Shown piece after piece: positions 1 through 9,206 of a stretch of DNA of 64,000 nucleotides (the first letter of the stretch is position 1; each line of letters opens with the position of its first letter). The DNA comes from an uncultured Pseudomonadales bacterium (GTDB taxonomy: Bacteria; Pseudomonadota; Gammaproteobacteria; Pseudomonadales; Azotimanducaceae), in the NCBI GenBank assembly GCA_938017975.1, contig CALIKQ010000003.1:1-64000 (forward strand), in the 5' to 3' direction. The notes beneath the pieces were generated by a model. That model was not told where the DNA came from, ran no database searches, and saw only the letters and a program-made list of their open reading frames with translations. The position numbers were made by a program, and so were the translations under genes.

Positions 1-167
1 CCATCTCGAAGGAACGCCGATCTAATGCCAACAAGGTCATTGGGCTCAAAAAGCACCAGCCCTTCGATCCCTTGCTGCTCCCTTAATGTTTGACGCAGCT
101 CAATGACGCGCTGATCTGCCTGATCGATCCCAAACCAGCCCAAAGGTGCTTCAGCCTCCTCTTTCAT
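1..167 (-). CDS. N-terminal fragment of an unidentified protein
   Basis: An open frame begins with ATG at 167 and runs off the left edge, giving 55 codons with no stop. A purine-rich stretch (GGGGG) lies a few bases upstream of the ATG on the minus strand. The product is acidic and helical at first, then has an LR-x3-LRE pattern followed by GLVLFEPND. That pattern recalls the start of creatinase/Xaa-Pro-peptidase N-domains, where a hydrophobic strand follows an LR-rich helix. The start of a PhyH-type dioxygenase is a weaker alternative. The diagnostic part lies outside the window, so no function is assigned. Transcription diverges from the MFS gene at 415. Confidence 0.55.
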   Translation of the reverse strand, partial: MKEEAEAPLGWFGIDQADQRVIELRQTLREQQGIEGLVLFEPNDLVGIRSAFLRD

Positions 168-414
168 TGTAAAGACCCCCTACTCTGAGATTTAAATGCG
201 CTTGATTCATTGCGTCCGATTGCAGCGGAAACGGCGGCGTAAACCTCAACGACCCCTCCCCCTGAGCCAAAAAATGTTTAGCCCGCATACAAAACACGGT
301 CCAAGCGATTGGAGCGCTGCTGCGATCTTTCGCCGGCACATTTAAAGTCGAACTTCAGTAGAGTAAACCGATAAATTCCGCTAATGTAAAATCAAGAGCG
401 AGCAAGAAATCATC

Positions 415-1836
415 ATGAGCCAAAGCCTAGCGTCAAAATCGAGCCTGATCTTTTATGGTATTGGCAACCTGTCCCCCGCGATCAAATCAAACTTCCTCGG
501 GGCACCCATTTTTTATTACTACAACAATGTACTTGGTCTTGATGCTCTGCTTGTCAGTTTGGCCCTGGCCATTGCGTTGGTCATTGATGGCGTCACCGAC
601 CCCTTGATCGGTTACTTTTCTGACTACACCAAGAGCAAACTTGGGCGGCGCCATCCTTATATCTTCGCCAGCATCGTGCCCGGCGCCCTGTTTTATTTTT
701 TGCTCATTACATGGCAGCTTGCCGAATCCCAGATCGGGTTATTTTTTCAGCTACTCCTCTTAATCACGCTGTTGCGCGTCTCCTGGACACTCTATCAAAT
801 TCCTCGGGAGGCCCTCGGCGCTGAAATATCCAAAGATTATCACCAAAGGACCCAGCTCCATGGTCTGAGTAGCTTTTTCGGATGGATTGGTGGTGCGGGT
901 ATCTTCTATGCGACCCAGAAGTACTTCTTGAAAGACTCCTACGACAACTTCGATGGCTATCAGCAACTTGCCGTCTGGGGTAGCAGCCTCATTTTTATCA
1001 CTGGCCTTATCTTTGCGCTCGGAACGCTGAAGGATATTCCAAAACTAGAACCACCAAAGACAGACCGGCCTCAATCGGTTCGAGGAATATGGACCGAAAT
1101 CAAAGCGACACTCAATCACAAGTCTTGGCTTATGTTGTTTTTTTCTGGCGTGGTGTTTGCCGTGTTTGTCGGACTCACCAGTGGTCTCGGCTTCTATTTC
1201 AATAGTTTTTTTTGGGACTGGAAGCCTTCTGATGTTGCCATCTTCGCAATCGTGGACCTGATGGCGGCAATGTCCATCAGTGCGCTCGCTGGCCCCTTGG
1301 CCAAGCGTTTTGACAAGAAAAATTTAGCGGTCACCCTGTTTATTCTTTCGATCATCATTGGGCCAGTGCTGCTTATCTTGCGGTTAGTCGATCTTAATTT
1401 TGGGACAACCCTACTACCACCCAATGGCGAGCAATATGGCACACTCTGGTGGGTTATGCTGATTCATTCGCTCATCGCTGCATCCGTTGCCGTGCTAGCC
1501 TGGATTCTCGTTGGATCGATGACGGCCGACGTTGTTGAAGACAGCCAGACCAAGACAGGCAGGCGCGCTGAGGGGCTTTTTTTCGCCGGACCTAACTTGA
1601 TTCAAAAGTCAGTATCCGGAATTGGGCTCATGATTAAAGGCATTTTACTCAGCATCGTTGGGTTTTCTGCAAATAGCAGTCAAGCCGAAAAAATTATCGC
1701 AATCGAGCAATTGGCAATCGCAATCGTCCTGATCAGTATCGTCCTGCCGTCGCTGGCGCTCTATCTTTTCTCTAAGTACGAAATCACAAAAAACCTACAT
1801 GACACCAATCTTAAGTCACTGCGCTATTCGGACTAG
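415..1836 (+). CDS. MFS transporter, GPH (glycoside:cation symporter, MelB-like) family
   Basis: This 473-residue integral membrane protein should carry a sugar-like or other small solute across the inner membrane with a cation. Residues 1-80 match the GPH pattern: a short Ser-rich N-terminus, YGxGN, then DxxTDPLIGYFSDYT and SKLGRRHPY at about 58-80, the MelB-type DP..G..SD...T..GRRRP loop. About twelve hydrophobic segments follow. A conserved loop-type motif, VEDSQTKTGRRAEG near residue 375, is typical of the C-terminal half of this family. The substrate cannot be read from the sequence. The upstream gap is AT-rich around 375-395. It ends 14 bases before the convergent dipeptidase gene, with no clear terminator between them. 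Confidence 0.85.
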   Translation: MSQSLASKSSLIFYGIGNLSPAIKSNFLGAPIFYYYNNVLGLDALLVSLALAIALVIDGVTDPLIGYFSDYTKSKLGRRHPYIFASIVPGALFYFLLITWQLAESQIGLFFQLLLLITLLRVSWTLYQIPREALGAEISKDYHQRTQLHGLSSFFGWIGGAGIFYATQKYFLKDSYDNFDGYQQLAVWGSSLIFITGLIFALGTLKDIPKLEPPKTDRPQSVRGIWTEIKATLNHKSWLMLFFSGVVFAVFVGLTSGLGFYFNSFFWDWKPSDVAIFAIVDLMAAMSISALAGPLAKRFDKKNLAVTLFILSIIIGPVLLILRLVDLNFGTTLLPPNGEQYGTLWWVMLIHSLIAASVAVLAWILVGSMTADVVEDSQTKTGRRAEGLFFAGPNLIQKSVSGIGLMIKGILLSIVGFSANSSQAEKIIAIEQLAIAIVLISIVLPSLALYLFSKYEITKNLHDTNLKSLRYSD

Positions 1837-1850
1837 TGGGCTAATCCGGC

Positions 1851-2618
1851 TTACTTGCTGTTTAGGGCGGCATCCATTGCGCTAACTGGAAAGTCAAAGT
1901 AGGCGCCAGGATACGGCTCAGGCTCCAACGTGAAATGCCACCATTCTTTGGCGTAATTCACGAAGCCCTCATTCTGCATAATCTGCAACAGCAACTGACG
2001 ATTTTTGATGGCCTCCGAATCCAGCGCCTCAAATCCGGTGTGACTTACGATGTCAAAACAATCGTAACCGGAGCCAAAGTCCAGCAATCCAGCCTCCCGC
2101 ATTCGCTGTCGCTCAGAGCGACAGAGGCCCTCAAGCTCGATAGGCTCTGACTCACGGGACTGGCCTGCTGCTGCATAGATTGCAACATCAACCGTCGCAC
2201 CCCGGCTGTGACTGGACCGATCCGCAATATAACCCGCTGCAAAGAGCTCGGACTTTGCAGTACGTGGATAATAAGCTTGCTTCTGGGCAATATCGCCAGT
2301 CAACGACCATTGAACAAAATCTGCAACAGCACGCTCCGGTCGATAGCAATCAAAAACGATCAATCCGAGGCCATCTCGAGCAAGCACCCGTTGTGCATTT
2401 TGCAGGGCAATGGCTGCTGGCTTCGTCAACCAGCACTCAGGTGCCTCATAACCTGCCACTACCCGCCCTAAAAAATTCCGTTCTGTGGCATAGCGCATAT
2501 CCAGCCGTATATCAGGAGCCCAATGACTCAGCGCGACAAAAGTACTCGGACGCTCAAAATCGGCAACGGCCAGGTTAAGCAAACTGCTCCACAGCAGAGC
2601 CAACACTAAAATTTTCAT
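1851..2618 (-). CDS. D-alanyl-D-alanine dipeptidase (VanX/DdpX family, peptidase M15D)
   Basis: A periplasmic zinc dipeptidase expected to hydrolyse D-Ala-D-Ala released during peptidoglycan turnover. With the start at 2618 the protein is 255 residues and opens with a signal peptide (MKILVLALLWSSLLNLAVA). That start has a GAGGG Shine-Dalgarno; the longer frame reaching 2807 lacks one and would bury the signal. Zinc ligands are visible as SSHSRGATVD (His137, Asp144) and EWWH (Glu225, His228), and the transition-state Arg as CYRPER (Arg93). The signal peptide favours a cell-wall recycling role like DdpX over a cytoplasmic vancomycin-resistance role, and no vanH/vanA or ddp transport genes are near. 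Cysteines at about 62, 91, 166 and 187 could form disulfides. Confidence 0.88.
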   Translation of the reverse strand: MKILVLALLWSSLLNLAVADFERPSTFVALSHWAPDIRLDMRYATERNFLGRVVAGYEAPECWLTKPAAIALQNAQRVLARDGLGLIVFDCYRPERAVADFVQWSLTGDIAQKQAYYPRTAKSELFAAGYIADRSSHSRGATVDVAIYAAAGQSRESEPIELEGLCRSERQRMREAGLLDFGSGYDCFDIVSHTGFEALDSEAIKNRQLLLQIMQNEGFVNYAKEWWHFTLEPEPYPGAYFDFPVSAMDAALNSK

Positions 2619-2873
2619 GCGTGTTCCCTCGGATTTAACACCACACAATTTCCTGTCAGCATACCTGCCAGTGAATCTTGAAACAAAGCGGCTGATGATC
2701 AATATCGACTGCGCAACCGCTTTTTCAGCGCAATACCCATGGGCTAAAGATTCGGTCAGCAGATCAAATCGTACCTGCAGAACGCTCATGCAACGAGGAC
2801 CAAACACACCTATACTGGTCGGCCAGCGGAAACACTTCGCCCTTTGGAATTTTCCTTAGATGAACCCAAACCA

Positions 2874-4277
2874 ATGACCACGACCGCACACTCAAACTGG
2901 CTGAAGACAGGGATCGAGGAGGCAAAACGACTTTTTCGATTGGCACTTCCTCTGATGGGTGCTCAGTTGGCACAAATGGGCATGGGCGTCACAGACGCCA
3001 TTATGGCTGGACAATACAGCTCTCTCGACCTTGCGGGGGTTGCCCTTGGAAGCAGCTTGCTGTGGCCCGTGATGCTGCTGTTTATGGGGTGCATTCAAGC
3101 GGTCACCCCAACCGTATCTCAGCTTAATGGCGCCAAGCAATTCACAGAAATCGGCGAGGTGATCCGTCAGGGCCTTTGGATGGCTATTTTCGGGGGCATC
3201 GCTGCAGCAACCTTGCTCAATCTTATTGGACCGGTCTATCGCCTATTAGAGGTAGAGCCAACTTCAGCGGCCATCTCAATTGATTACCTTAAAATGTGTT
3301 CTCTAGGCCTTCCCGCCCTCATGTGTTTTTTCGCGTTAAGGTTTTTGGCCGATGGTATGGGCTTTACTCGCCCCGCACTGTTAATTGCGATCTCCGCGCT
3401 GCTGATCAAAATTCCACTTAATTACGCATTGATCTATGGCGCATTTGGACTCCCTGAAATGGGTGGTGTGGGCTGTGGCGTTGCACAAGCAATCGTCATG
3501 TGGCTCCAACTCGTGCTTGTGATTATTGTGGTCACACGTCCGCGCTTCAACAAAACCCGCTGGTTACGCCGCATCACGCCCCCCGATTGGGAACGAATCC
3601 GTGCCCTACTGATTGTGGGCTTACCCATTGGCGCAACCATTTTTGCCGAAATGGGATTGTTCTCGTTAACCACGCTCATGCTGGGACGCTACGGGCCAGA
3701 TGTAGTCGCAGCCCACAATATCTCTATGAACATTAATGCTGTTTTATTCATGCCCCCCATGGCCCTCGGCATGGCCGCAACCATTCGCATCGGCTATCGG
3801 ATCGGCGAGGGGCAACCGCTCGAAGCTCGCTCCACCGCGGCCATTGCACTGATGAGCAGCCTGGTCTTGGCGATTTTTGGCGCTGGACTGATCTATACCT
3901 TGCGCGACAGTATGGTGCTGCTCTACACCAGCGAACCCGTTGTTGTCGACTTGGCTGCCGAGCTACTGCTTTTTGTTGTTTTTTTCTTGATCTTTGACGC
4001 AACACAATCAACGGCTGCGGGCACACTGCGCGGCTATAAAGACACCCGTGTACCCATGAAAATTGCCTTATTCAGCTTCTGGGTGATCGGTCTACCCTTG
4101 GGATGCAGCCTTGGCCTTGGCTGGTTTGGCGAACCACTCGAGGTCTATGGCTTTTGGTTCGGCCTTGCGGTGGGAGTTGGCAGCGCGTCCATTTTGCTGT
4201 GCCATCGATTATTCTTTCTCAGCAAAGACCTGGTTCTGATTGAGACCTTGTCGCCAAAAACAGCGGGGACAACCTAA
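2874..4277 (+). CDS. MATE family multidrug/solute exporter (copy 1)
   Basis: An inner-membrane antiporter of the multidrug and toxic-compound extrusion family, about 467 residues with roughly twelve membrane segments. Family features include the early LALPLMGAQLAQMGMGVTDAIMAG segment split across TM1-2, the matching repeat starting about residue 240 (GLPIGATIFAEMG), and GTLRGYKDTRVPM near 390, all as in NorM-like proteins. I take the ATG at 2874; an in-frame TTG at 2844 would add ten polar residues with no better ribosome site. It is clearly paralogous to the gene at 5225-6577 (shared GQYSSLDLAGVALG and GYKDT segments). It lies convergent to the PhyH gene, separated by 53 bases. Confidence 0.9.
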   Translation: MTTTAHSNWLKTGIEEAKRLFRLALPLMGAQLAQMGMGVTDAIMAGQYSSLDLAGVALGSSLLWPVMLLFMGCIQAVTPTVSQLNGAKQFTEIGEVIRQGLWMAIFGGIAAATLLNLIGPVYRLLEVEPTSAAISIDYLKMCSLGLPALMCFFALRFLADGMGFTRPALLIAISALLIKIPLNYALIYGAFGLPEMGGVGCGVAQAIVMWLQLVLVIIVVTRPRFNKTRWLRRITPPDWERIRALLIVGLPIGATIFAEMGLFSLTTLMLGRYGPDVVAAHNISMNINAVLFMPPMALGMAATIRIGYRIGEGQPLEARSTAAIALMSSLVLAIFGAGLIYTLRDSMVLLYTSEPVVVDLAAELLLFVVFFLIFDATQSTAAGTLRGYKDTRVPMKIALFSFWVIGLPLGCSLGLGWFGEPLEVYGFWFGLAVGVGSASILLCHRLFFLSKDLVLIETLSPKTAGTT

Positions 4278-4330
4278 GCCCGGTCTTAGCAGACTAAAAC
4301 AAGAGTCGCTTGAATCCATCGATCATCGGT

Positions 4331-5194
4331 CTATGAATCAGTTTCAAGCCCGCCCTTTCTGGGCTGGGTCCATTCTTCAAAGTCTTTCAACCAGAGCCGC
4401 CCGCCTCGACCCGGATAAGGATTAAAGGAGCTCATACCCAACAGTCGCTTTACTCGCGCGGATCGATTTTGAATCAGGGCTGCTGGATAAATCTGGCTCG
4501 CGGCCTCCTCTGGTGTTAGCCAGCCAACCACGAAACTCAAGTGCAAGGCCCAGCGCCAACGATCCGTGGTCTGATTTGCGCCGCCACCATGGAAAACGCG
4601 CCCACTATAAATCAGTGCATCACCGGCGCGAAGCGTTGCTGGAATCGCCTCGGCTGGATTCGCCGGTCGCTCATATTCCGTCCAGCGATGACTACCCGGT
4701 ATGACCCGGGTTGCGCCCACAAGTTCATCGACGTCCTCGAGTGCGAGCATCATACTCACCGTCAATTCGGGACAAACCGGCCACGTCCGCGCCATGACGT
4801 TCGACCAATTATCACCATCTCGATGAAGCACTTGAGCAGCTTCGCCTGGTCCAATGATCATCGCCTGACACGTGTTCATCCAGTATTGATGTCCCGAGTC
4901 CCCTAAAAGATGATCTGCAAGACTGGCTAAATACCGATCATCCAAAAGTTCAAAAAAAACATCTGATGTCAGGCCAATACCAGTGAACCGTTTTGTTTGC
5001 GAACCATGGAATTTTTTCCAAAAACTGATCTGCCCCCCGCCGCCAGCACTCGCTGCGTCCGCCCGCGTCTGCACCGCGCGCCGCAGCTTCCCCAAAGCTG
5101 GCTCCGGTAAAAACTCTGTGACGACCACCGCCCCGGCGTCCTCAATGGCCGAAAGCACATCTTCGACATCATGACCTCGTAGAAATCGTTTCAT
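4331..5194 (-). CDS. Phytanoyl-CoA dioxygenase (PhyH) family protein
   Basis: A 287-residue non-haem Fe(II)/2-oxoglutarate oxygenase, probably cytoplasmic. The iron triad is visible: HRD (His124, Asp126) and a distal His202 in FHGGGANQT, with Arg212 or Arg214 ten or so residues later as the likely 2-oxoglutarate carboxylate anchor. Bacterial members hydroxylate small molecules rather than phytanoyl-CoA, so the substrate is open. The gene starts 30 bases after the end of the MATE gene at 5225 on the same strand, so the two are probably co-transcribed. A second MATE gene lies convergent on the other side. This suggests, without proof, a hydroxylated product that is exported. Confidence 0.85.
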   Translation of the reverse strand: MKRFLRGHDVEDVLSAIEDAGAVVVTEFLPEPALGKLRRAVQTRADAASAGGGGQISFWKKFHGSQTKRFTGIGLTSDVFFELLDDRYLASLADHLLGDSGHQYWMNTCQAMIIGPGEAAQVLHRDGDNWSNVMARTWPVCPELTVSMMLALEDVDELVGATRVIPGSHRWTEYERPANPAEAIPATLRAGDALIYSGRVFHGGGANQTTDRWRWALHLSFVVGWLTPEEAASQIYPAALIQNRSARVKRLLGMSSFNPYPGRGGRLWLKDFEEWTQPRKGGLETDS

Positions 5195-5224
5195 AGAACA
5201 TTCCCCGCAGCAGCCGAAGACCGA

Positions 5225-6577
5225 CTAAACCGCTGCAAACCGTTCAATCCGCTCAACATTCTGACTGGTTTGAATTACTCTAAGCAAGGCAAAGGCAGCA
5301 ATCCAGGCTACGCCGAGACCCAGTCCCACCCAAAACCCCAGTACCCCAAAATCGGGTCCAAGCAGCCCCCACCCAAGGGTCAGCCCAACGGGTAACGCCA
5401 AAAGCCAATACCCCGACCAGGAAATAAACATTGGAATCTTAGTGTCCTTATAACCTCGTAAGATCCCGATAAGAGTGGCCTGGGTACAATCGAATAGTTG
5501 ATAGCAGGCTACGATCAGTAGTAAATCCGCCGTTAGCGCAATGACTTCTGGGTCCGAACTATAGATTTGGGGCAAAAAATCCCGCCCAATGATCAAAACT
5601 GCAAAAGCGACAAACGCATACGCCCCCGAGACAAAGATCGTCAATCGAGCCACCTGAGCCGCAGCTAAATAATTCTTCGCGCCCACATAAAACCCGACCC
5701 GGATGCTCGCCGCCGAACCCAAAGACATGGGGATTACGAAGACAAACCAATTGAGATTGCCTGCAATCGTGTTTGCGCCGATGGCGGTAACGCCGATCGA
5801 ACCGACCAAAAGACTGATCAGTGCAAACACCGTCATTTCTAGGAAAAGCGTCACGCCAATCGGGACACCAACGCGGAAGATACTTTTAATCGATTCAAAA
5901 TTCGGCCAATCAAATCGGTCCAGCAACCCCGTATCCAACAGCCAAGGTCTTCTAATCACGAGCAGCATGACGGCAAGCTCAAACCACATTGTGATCGCTG
6001 TAGCCCAACCACAACCTTCACCGCCAAGCTCAGGCAGTCCAAAAACCCCGTAGATCAAGATGTAGTTCAAAGCGGCGTTGACAGGCAACGTACTCCCGGC
6101 AATCAACATGGGCAACACGGTTTGCCCGAGTCCCTCGCAGGCGTAGCGAAGCGTCACATACAGCACAACAGCTGGCAGTCCCCAAGACGCCGCTTTCAAA
6201 TACAACATAGCGATGGCGACCACGTCATCGGGCACCTGAAAGAGAACAAAAATCGGTTCGGAAAAACGCACTATGGCAAACAAGATCCCGCCAAAGATTA
6301 GCGCCACCCACAATCCCTGACGAATGAGCGGACCCACTGCTTTTCGGTTTTCTGAGCCCACAGCCTGCGCCACCATGGGCGTCAGAGCCGTCAAAACACC
6401 AGAAAACAGCATGAAAAAAGGCCAAAGAATTACGCCACCCAATGCCACGCCTGCCAAATCTAAAGAGCTGTACTGCCCTGACATGGCTGTATCAACAAAG
6501 CCCATTCCCATGATAAAAAACTGGGTTGCTATCATCGGCCCTGATAATCGAGCGAGCTTTCTAAATTCGGCGTTCAT
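5225..6577 (-). CDS. MATE family multidrug/solute exporter (copy 2)
   Basis: A 450-residue MATE exporter, paralogous to the copy at 2874-4277. Shared segments include GQYSSLDLAGVALGG near residue 35 and GILRGYKDTKIPM near 370; the repeat half begins around GVPIGVTLFLEMT (about 235). About twelve hydrophobic segments are present. It would use a proton or sodium gradient to export organic cations or other small molecules. The start is the ATG at 6577, which gives the short N-terminus (MNAEFRKLARLSGP) expected before TM1. It lies upstream of and in line with the PhyH gene (30-base gap). The two copies differ at many positions, so the duplication is old. Confidence 0.9.
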   Translation of the reverse strand: MNAEFRKLARLSGPMIATQFFIMGMGFVDTAMSGQYSSLDLAGVALGGVILWPFFMLFSGVLTALTPMVAQAVGSENRKAVGPLIRQGLWVALIFGGILFAIVRFSEPIFVLFQVPDDVVAIAMLYLKAASWGLPAVVLYVTLRYACEGLGQTVLPMLIAGSTLPVNAALNYILIYGVFGLPELGGEGCGWATAITMWFELAVMLLVIRRPWLLDTGLLDRFDWPNFESIKSIFRVGVPIGVTLFLEMTVFALISLLVGSIGVTAIGANTIAGNLNWFVFVIPMSLGSAASIRVGFYVGAKNYLAAAQVARLTIFVSGAYAFVAFAVLIIGRDFLPQIYSSDPEVIALTADLLLIVACYQLFDCTQATLIGILRGYKDTKIPMFISWSGYWLLALPVGLTLGWGLLGPDFGVLGFWVGLGLGVAWIAAFALLRVIQTSQNVERIERFAAV

Positions 6578-6882
6578 CGCATAACTCTGTAACTTGTTGA
6601 GGCCTTCATGGTCCTTGGCAGCGGTTTCAACCGCTTTTATCGATTCGCGCCCTCGCTAGGCATAGGGCCCAAGAATACTGGCGCTTGGCACTTGCGCGCT
6701 CGCGGCCTTGCTTGATCACGCCGATTATCCGATACCCGCTCTACCAACGCGCTCACGCTGACGTTATTCCCCGCGCACCGATCCCTTCGCTCGTCGATTG
6801 AAATCTAGAGCGATTCTGAATCTCTCGATCGGGTCTTCAAAAATCTGCTACATTATGCGGCACAGCCACAAGGGAGTCGATC
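6578..6882. other. Divergent intergenic region without genes
   Basis: About 305 bases separate the divergent MATE and CoA-transferase genes. A small hairpin AGCGGTT-TC-AACCGCT followed by TTTTA sits at 6620-6639 on the plus strand, but nothing upstream on that strand needs terminating, so I do not call it a terminator. Plus-strand promoter elements probably lie within 6790-6870, upstream of the GGGAG ribosome site at 6872. No RNA gene or small coding frame is convincing. Confidence 0.4.
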
Positions 6883-8073
6883 ATGTCAGGACCACTCACA
6901 GACATCAAAATTGTCGACCTGACCACCGTCATTTCTGGCCCATCTGCCACCATGTTGCTCGCAGACCAAGGCGCCGACGTAGTCAAAGTTGAATCCATAA
7001 AAGCGCCTGATCACGCTCGCGGAGCTGGTTTCGGAGAACAACAGTTTACCTCCGTCTTTTTGAATAATAATCGCAACAAAAGAGGCCTAGCCCTCGATTT
7101 AAAGCATCCCGAGGGGCGCTCGGCACTGCTGCGTGTTTGCAGAGACGCGGACGTCGTCGTTCAAAACTTTCGACCCGGTGTTGTTGAGCGATTGGGAGTC
7201 GCCGAGGATGATATTCGCGCCGTAAATCCGTCCGTGATTTATGTCTCGATCTCTGGATTCGGTGAATCAGGACCGCTGTCGCATAAGCCAGTCTATGACC
7301 CTATTATTCAAGCCGTCAGTGGGCTGACCACCATACAGGCCGGCTCAGACCAAGAGAGACCCCGACTTGTAAGAACTATATTGCCAGATAAGCTGACCGG
7401 CGTGGTCACCGCGCAGGCCGTCACCAGCGCGCTGTTCCATAAATTAAGAACCGGCGAGGGGCAACATGTCCGGGTGTCGATGCTTGATGCAGTGGTGAAC
7501 TTTCTCTGGGCCTCTGACATGGGCAGTCAGACTTTTGTCGACAAAGAGGTGACCCAACAACGTGCAGCCACGTTTATCGATCTAATCTATGAAACGAAAA
7601 CGGATTACATATCGGTCTCGGCCATGGCCAACAAACAATGGACCGCGCTTTGCGATGCAGTGGGTCACCCGGAATGGAAAGAAGACGAGCGTTTCAAGAC
7701 TCCGGCGCTGCGAGACCTCAATGCCAATTTACGATTGGAGATGACCCAGACGGAACTACTCAAACGCGATGCCAAAACCTGGCTTGAAGTCCTCGAAAAA
7801 GCAGGCGTCCCCTGCGCACCTGTGCTTACCCGCAACCAAATGATCGAGCACCCACAAATTGCGGCCAATGAACTCCTGTTTGAGACCCAACATCCCGTTG
7901 CCGGAAAGATTAGACAGGCAAGGCCAGCAGCAAGATTTTCTGGGTCTCAGCTTGATGCGCCTAGGCCTGCGCCGAAACACGGACAACACACCCAAGCGAT
8001 TCTGAAAGATGCAGGCTATACCGAAACCGAGATTGCGAATCTCATGACTTCGGGTGCAGCATTCGAGAGCTAG
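6883..8073 (+). CDS. CoA-transferase family III (CaiB/BaiF/Frc type)
   Basis: A cytoplasmic enzyme of 396 residues that moves CoA between organic acids by a formyl-CoA-transferase-like mechanism. Recognisable elements are the N-terminal nucleotide-binding half (DIKIVDLTTVISGP, then GADVVKVE near 31-38), the NFRPGV segment at about 95-100, the SGFGESGP loop near 124, and the catalytic Asp139 in VYDPIIQAVSGL. The start follows GGGAG with suitable spacing. Substrate is unknown. The crotonase at 8365 is convergent, so the two are not an operon but could serve the same acyl-CoA route. The length is normal for the family. Confidence 0.9.
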   Translation: MSGPLTDIKIVDLTTVISGPSATMLLADQGADVVKVESIKAPDHARGAGFGEQQFTSVFLNNNRNKRGLALDLKHPEGRSALLRVCRDADVVVQNFRPGVVERLGVAEDDIRAVNPSVIYVSISGFGESGPLSHKPVYDPIIQAVSGLTTIQAGSDQERPRLVRTILPDKLTGVVTAQAVTSALFHKLRTGEGQHVRVSMLDAVVNFLWASDMGSQTFVDKEVTQQRAATFIDLIYETKTDYISVSAMANKQWTALCDAVGHPEWKEDERFKTPALRDLNANLRLEMTQTELLKRDAKTWLEVLEKAGVPCAPVLTRNQMIEHPQIAANELLFETQHPVAGKIRQARPAARFSGSQLDAPRPAPKHGQHTQAILKDAGYTETEIANLMTSGAAFES

Positions 8074-8165
8074 CCCAAGCGATCGTCCGCCAGACGCCTA
8101 GTTAGAAAAGAAGTTGCATTGCCATTGATTGACGCAGCTGGATTCTGAGGATTTGCGGTTTCCAG

Positions 8166-8188
8166 CGCTTGAAAGCCCTCTTCAAGCG
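8166..8188. terminator. 8-bp hairpin between convergent genes
   Basis: CGCTTGAA and TTCAAGCG form a perfect 8-bp stem around a 7-base loop, in the gap between the convergent CoA-transferase and crotonase genes. There is no immediate T-run, so it may act as a two-sided RNA 3'-end barrier rather than a classical terminator. A second small stem, TAGCC-TGCT-GGCTA, lies at 8209-8222. The rest of 8074-8364 shows no gene. Confidence 0.35.
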
Positions 8189-8364
8189 TTGGCTCCGCGT
8201 TTTTAAAATAGCCTGCTGGCTAGGTGCTTTTCGCTCTAGGTGTTTTTTAAAGTGCCGCTGACAAAATGTGACTGATTAGGTGCCGGTGATAACGGTCCAT
8301 TCATAGACTGCCTTTTTGAGCCGCCAAGCGAAGCACCCCCCTCCCAGGCAACGGGCGTTTAGGT

Positions 8365-9105
8365 TTAATGCCCCAGGAACTCAGGAGCTCGCTTCGCCTT
8401 AAACGCCGCTCTCCCCTCCGCGCCATCCTTGGAATCACGCACATTGAGCAGATGATCGCGCGCCAACGCCGCCGATTCTGCTGGGCTTCTCGGCAGCGTC
8501 TCACCGACAAACCGCTTAATCGTTTGAACCACCAGGGGCGCACTGCGCTCAAGGATCCTAGCGTATTCAAGCGCAGCTGCTTTTTGCTGCCCTTTTGGCA
8601 CAACGCGATTAACCATGCCGACTTCATAGGCTCGCGCCGCTGTTAGGTCTTGACCAAGCAGCATAAATTCCATGGCAATTTTATGAGGGATTCTTGCCGC
8701 GCACCCTGCAATGAGCCCCCCAGTGAATCCCACTTGCGCCTCGGGATAACGAAAACGGGTATCTTCTGAGGCAACAACAAGATCGCACATTTGAACCAAA
8801 ATGTAGGCACCACCAACACAATATCCCTGCACTGCGGCGATCAGCGGTTTATCCAGCGGCACGCCGATAGAGGGAACTCCCTGCCACATCTCCTTCGGAG
8901 AATCCTTAATATCAGCACCCACCGAAAATGCCCGCTCGCCCACTGAGCAGAGCACCGCACATCGCGCCTCCTCGTCTGAGCGATAGGTCGTGAACGCGTT
9001 ACGAAGACCCTGGATCACATCTTCGTTTAATGCGTTCATCTGATCGGCTCGATTAATCGTGATCACTGCAGTTTTTTGATCTCTTTCATAAGTCACTGCG
9101 GACAT
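8365..9105 (-). CDS. Enoyl-CoA hydratase/isomerase (crotonase) family protein
   Basis: A 246-residue crotonase-fold protein acting on acyl-CoA thioesters. The oxyanion-hole segments are AFSVGADI (59-66) and GYCVGGA (94-100), and the second catalytic acid is Glu122 in YPEAQ. The position of the first acid (Glu144 of rat mitochondrial hydratase, in GGGCEL) is Ile102 here, so classical two-Glu hydration is doubtful; isomerase, thioesterase or other crotonase chemistry is possible. I choose the ATG at 9105: the GAGGAG site lies 8 bases before it, but only 2 bases before the alternative ATG at 9111. It follows the HNH gene by about 100 bases on the same strand. Confidence 0.85.
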   Translation of the reverse strand: MSAVTYERDQKTAVITINRADQMNALNEDVIQGLRNAFTTYRSDEEARCAVLCSVGERAFSVGADIKDSPKEMWQGVPSIGVPLDKPLIAAVQGYCVGGAYILVQMCDLVVASEDTRFRYPEAQVGFTGGLIAGCAARIPHKIAMEFMLLGQDLTAARAYEVGMVNRVVPKGQQKAAALEYARILERSAPLVVQTIKRFVGETLPRSPAESAALARDHLLNVRDSKDGAEGRAAFKAKRAPEFLGH

Positions 9106-9206
9106 CTTCATTTCTCCTCAATCGGTGCTGGGCTGCTTGAATGACCTTAACGAACTTTCCTTTGGCCGTCCCATCGACCAGCCAATCGTCCGCTGACAGC
9201 CAAAAC

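Noticed and set aside
6620-6639. AGCGGTT-TC-AACCGCT hairpin followed by TTTTA.
   Set aside because: It lies between divergent genes on the plus strand, where no transcript would need to end, and its loop is only two bases.
8070-8219. Minus-strand open frame of 49 codons in the gap after the CoA-transferase gene (NAEPTLEEGFQALETANP part looks coding).
   Set aside because: No start codon is present, it is bounded by a stop on both sides, and a perfect hairpin falls inside it. An open stretch of this length occurs by chance.
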